IMG/VR virus record: IMGVR_UViG_3300034198_001600
Coordinates: 1 to 24,548 of that record
DNA from: a virus
Strand: one strand, 5' to 3'
Length of the DNA: 24,548 bases
In this document: positions 23,465 through 24,548 of the stretch, piece by piece
Numbering within the stretch: position 1 is the first letter of the stretch
Layout: every line of letters begins with the position of its first letter
The notes under the pieces: generated by a model
What the model was told of the DNA's origin: nothing
What the model saw: only the letters and a program-made list of their open reading frames with translations
The model's database searches: none
Made by a program: the position numbers and the translations under genes

Positions 23465-23955
23465 AAAAAAAAAACGGCACCCTCAATATATTTCAAAGGT
23501 AATTGTTTGAAATTCTCTATATTCTTCTTGAAGTTTGTTTCACCATACTTCTTACCCTTCTCAGTGTATAAATATGCCGCCAACTCATTTAGATTGGCAA
23601 CCTTATAGGATTCGTCCTTCATTACAAAACTATCAATATCTACAAACTGACCGAATGTTATATTACTAAAATCGACCAACTCATATTCAACACCTTTGTG
23701 TTTCATAGTATGGAACACTTGTTTCGATTCTTGATTGATGTATGAATGTAATAATTCACCACAAGAAACTATCGCTTGAGCATCCCCATCTCTGACTTGC
23801 TCTGGTTCCAAACCAGTCATTTCAGATATCATCATAATATACATATCGACTTCATCATATATGTCTTTGAACTTCATTATGTTCTGCCATTTTTCAATGG
23901 TTAATTCTTGGAGTTCGAATTTTTTACTGTCGTATTCTATGTATGTTCCTGCCAT
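23212..23955 (-). CDS. Tail assembly chaperone, 0-frame (gpG-like)
   Basis: The 247-codon 0-frame product. Residues 1-164 look like a tail assembly chaperone: a helical N-terminus (LTIEKWQNIMKFKDIYDEVD), MISEMTGLEPEQVRDGD, the segment VDFSNITFGQFVDIDSFV, then LNELAAYLYTEKGKKYG and FKQLPLKYIEGAVFF. After the T10 run (codons 161-164) the 0-frame continues 83 codons with a Lys/Arg-rich, partly hydrophobic sequence. That part has less coding-like codon use than the overlapping -1 frame, so I judge it likely a fortuitous open frame. Chaperones of this kind coat the tape measure protein during tail assembly. The gene follows terL, far from the tape measure gene. A TATATTTATA element lies 5 bases before the start. 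Confidence 0.75.
   Translation of the reverse strand: MAGTYIEYDSKKFELQELTIEKWQNIMKFKDIYDEVDMYIMMISEMTGLEPEQVRDGDAQAIVSCGELLHSYINQESKQVFHTMKHKGVEYELVDFSNITFGQFVDIDSFVMKDESYKVANLNELAAYLYTEKGKKYGETNFKKNIENFKQLPLKYIEGAVFFLWTLEKGLFGLSELYSKNKWMWRGIKIVIISRNFGDTISGLLNSQRTKFGKLMVLLVSPLFFVSTICRILVTYVRKKRKQLKNK
23464..23474 (-). other. Slippery site for -1 frameshifting (T10 run ending in T TTT TTA)
   Basis: On the coding strand G-T10-A-TGG is read in frame as GTT TTT TTT TTA TGG (codons 161-165). The last seven bases, T TTT TTA at 23470-23464, form the canonical X XXY YYZ heptamer in the correct phase. A -1 slip gives ... TTT TTT ATG GAC, entering the extension frame exactly. A T10 run could also cause polymerase slippage or a sequencing/assembly indel. 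Confidence 0.75.
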
Positions 23956-23960
23956 ATATC

Positions 23961-23970
23961 TATAAATATA
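23961..23970 (-). promoter_or_regulatory. TATATTTATA element before the tail chaperone gene
   Basis: An exact coding-strand 10-mer lies 5 bases before the ATG at 23955, in the 31-base gap after terL. It is one of four identical copies placed just before start codons. Confidence 0.45.
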
Positions 23971-23986
23971 ATTTTTCTAAAATCGC

Positions 23987-24548
23987 TTACATTACGTAAA
24001 CTCCCGTATTACGAAATACCTTCATTTCAAGGACATAGCGTAAGGGGTCAATTAAGTGGTTATTATCATCCACTGGCTCATCAAGGTTATTATTATTTTT
24101 GTCAGTTTTCCAAACATAACTTAATAACTCTTGTTCAAGATTTGTAGATGATTCGTGAATATAAAAATTGTTTCGTTTAATAAGATCAATGCCGTGTAAT
24201 ATGGAGTTCTTCTTTACTGGCTTCGCATTGATACCTTGTCGTCTTAATTCTTCAATAGATTGGGGATTTGCACTATCACAAATGAAATCATCTTTGAGGT
24301 TTATACCCAAGTCCTTTATCTTATAGATAAAGTCAGGTATGGTGATATTTCTGAGATACAACAATTCCTTACAATAAATTGACTCCCCGTTCTTATGAAC
24401 TTGTATCAAAGTGCAAGGATCTTGGAATCCAAAGTCAATTCCATAACCAAGCAATTTAGAACCCTCTGGTAAGGTTGAATACTTCTGCTGATGTGAGAAT
24501 ACCATTTTGGTGGGAAGTCCTCTCTCACCCAATCCAAATACCCTCCAC
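23987..24548 (-). CDS. terL: Terminase large subunit, C-terminal nuclease part (open at right edge)
   Basis: The frame is open to the right edge: upstream of the first possible start (TTG at 24532) it reads WRVFGLGERGLP in frame, a motif typical of the region before the TerL nuclease domain, so the N-terminal ATPase lies outside. The visible 187 codons form the RNase H-like nuclease: first acidic site in GYGIDFGFQDP, second in DDFICDSANPQSIEELRRQG, third in DDNNHLIDPLRYVLEM. These three Asp positions match the metal-binding triad of TerL nucleases. The protein cuts concatemeric DNA and drives packaging through the portal. Its usual neighbour, the portal, lies about 20 kb away here, separated by tail genes. 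Confidence 0.9.
   Translation of the reverse strand, partial: WRVFGLGERGLPTKMVFSHQQKYSTLPEGSKLLGYGIDFGFQDPCTLIQVHKNGESIYCKELLYLRNITIPDFIYKIKDLGINLKDDFICDSANPQSIEELRRQGINAKPVKKNSILHGIDLIKRNNFYIHESSTNLEQELLSYVWKTDKNNNNLDEPVDDNNHLIDPLRYVLEMKVFRNTGVYVM

Overview
The window is part of the late structural region of a tailed bacteriophage (Caudoviricetes). All confident genes lie on the minus strand, so the window is transcribed from its right end to its left end. It is AT-rich, coding-dense, and has short or overlapping gene junctions. Starts are preceded by A/T-rich sequence rather than Shine-Dalgarno motifs. Together with the protein styles seen here (XkdF-type protease, internally repeated acidic scaffold, delta-60 repeats), this suggests a phage of Bacteroidota. 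The host is inferred; no host gene is present.

In transcription order: the C-terminal part of the large terminase (24548-23987, open at the right edge); a tail assembly chaperone with an apparent -1 frameshift at a U UUU UUA slippery site (23955-23198); a tail-completion-like protein carrying an extra C-terminal domain (23201-22197); an HK97 gp10-like neck protein (22190-21633); a 558-residue virion protein (21631-19955); and an 1814-residue baseplate/hub-like protein with a long modular tail (19955-14511). Then come a 65-residue protein, a 218-residue modular protein and a 45-residue protein, followed by the tape measure protein (13474-11126). The head genes are a MuF-like/XkdF-protease fusion (11090-9495), an acidic scaffold candidate (9482-8553) and the major capsid protein (8528-7572). 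Next are a tail-tube-like protein (7507-6980), a 788-residue modular protein (6931-4565) and a 74-residue paralogue of the 65-residue protein. The last genes are the portal (4305-3103), a head-tail connector (3101-2487), a membrane/coiled-coil protein, a Cys-pair-repeat protein, and the N-terminal 457 residues of a delta-60 beta-propeller protein (1371-1, open at the left edge). No gene-free stretch exceeds 300 bases.

The most striking feature is a family of interchangeable domains joined by low-complexity Thr/Pro/Gln/Asn linkers (PTPTQTPTNT type). At least four domain families (called A, B, C and D here) each occur twice. They sit on four different anchors: a tail-completion-like protein, a hub-like protein, the 788-residue protein and a small 218-residue protein. 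The two largest modular genes share the order linker-D-linker-C, and each is followed immediately by a small paralogous gene. This looks like a modular surface-decoration or receptor-binding system built by duplication and domain shuffling.

Other notable points are a scrambled order of head and tail genes, two hairpin terminators just after the major capsid and tail-tube genes, and a conserved TATATTTATA element 3-5 bases upstream of four start codons.
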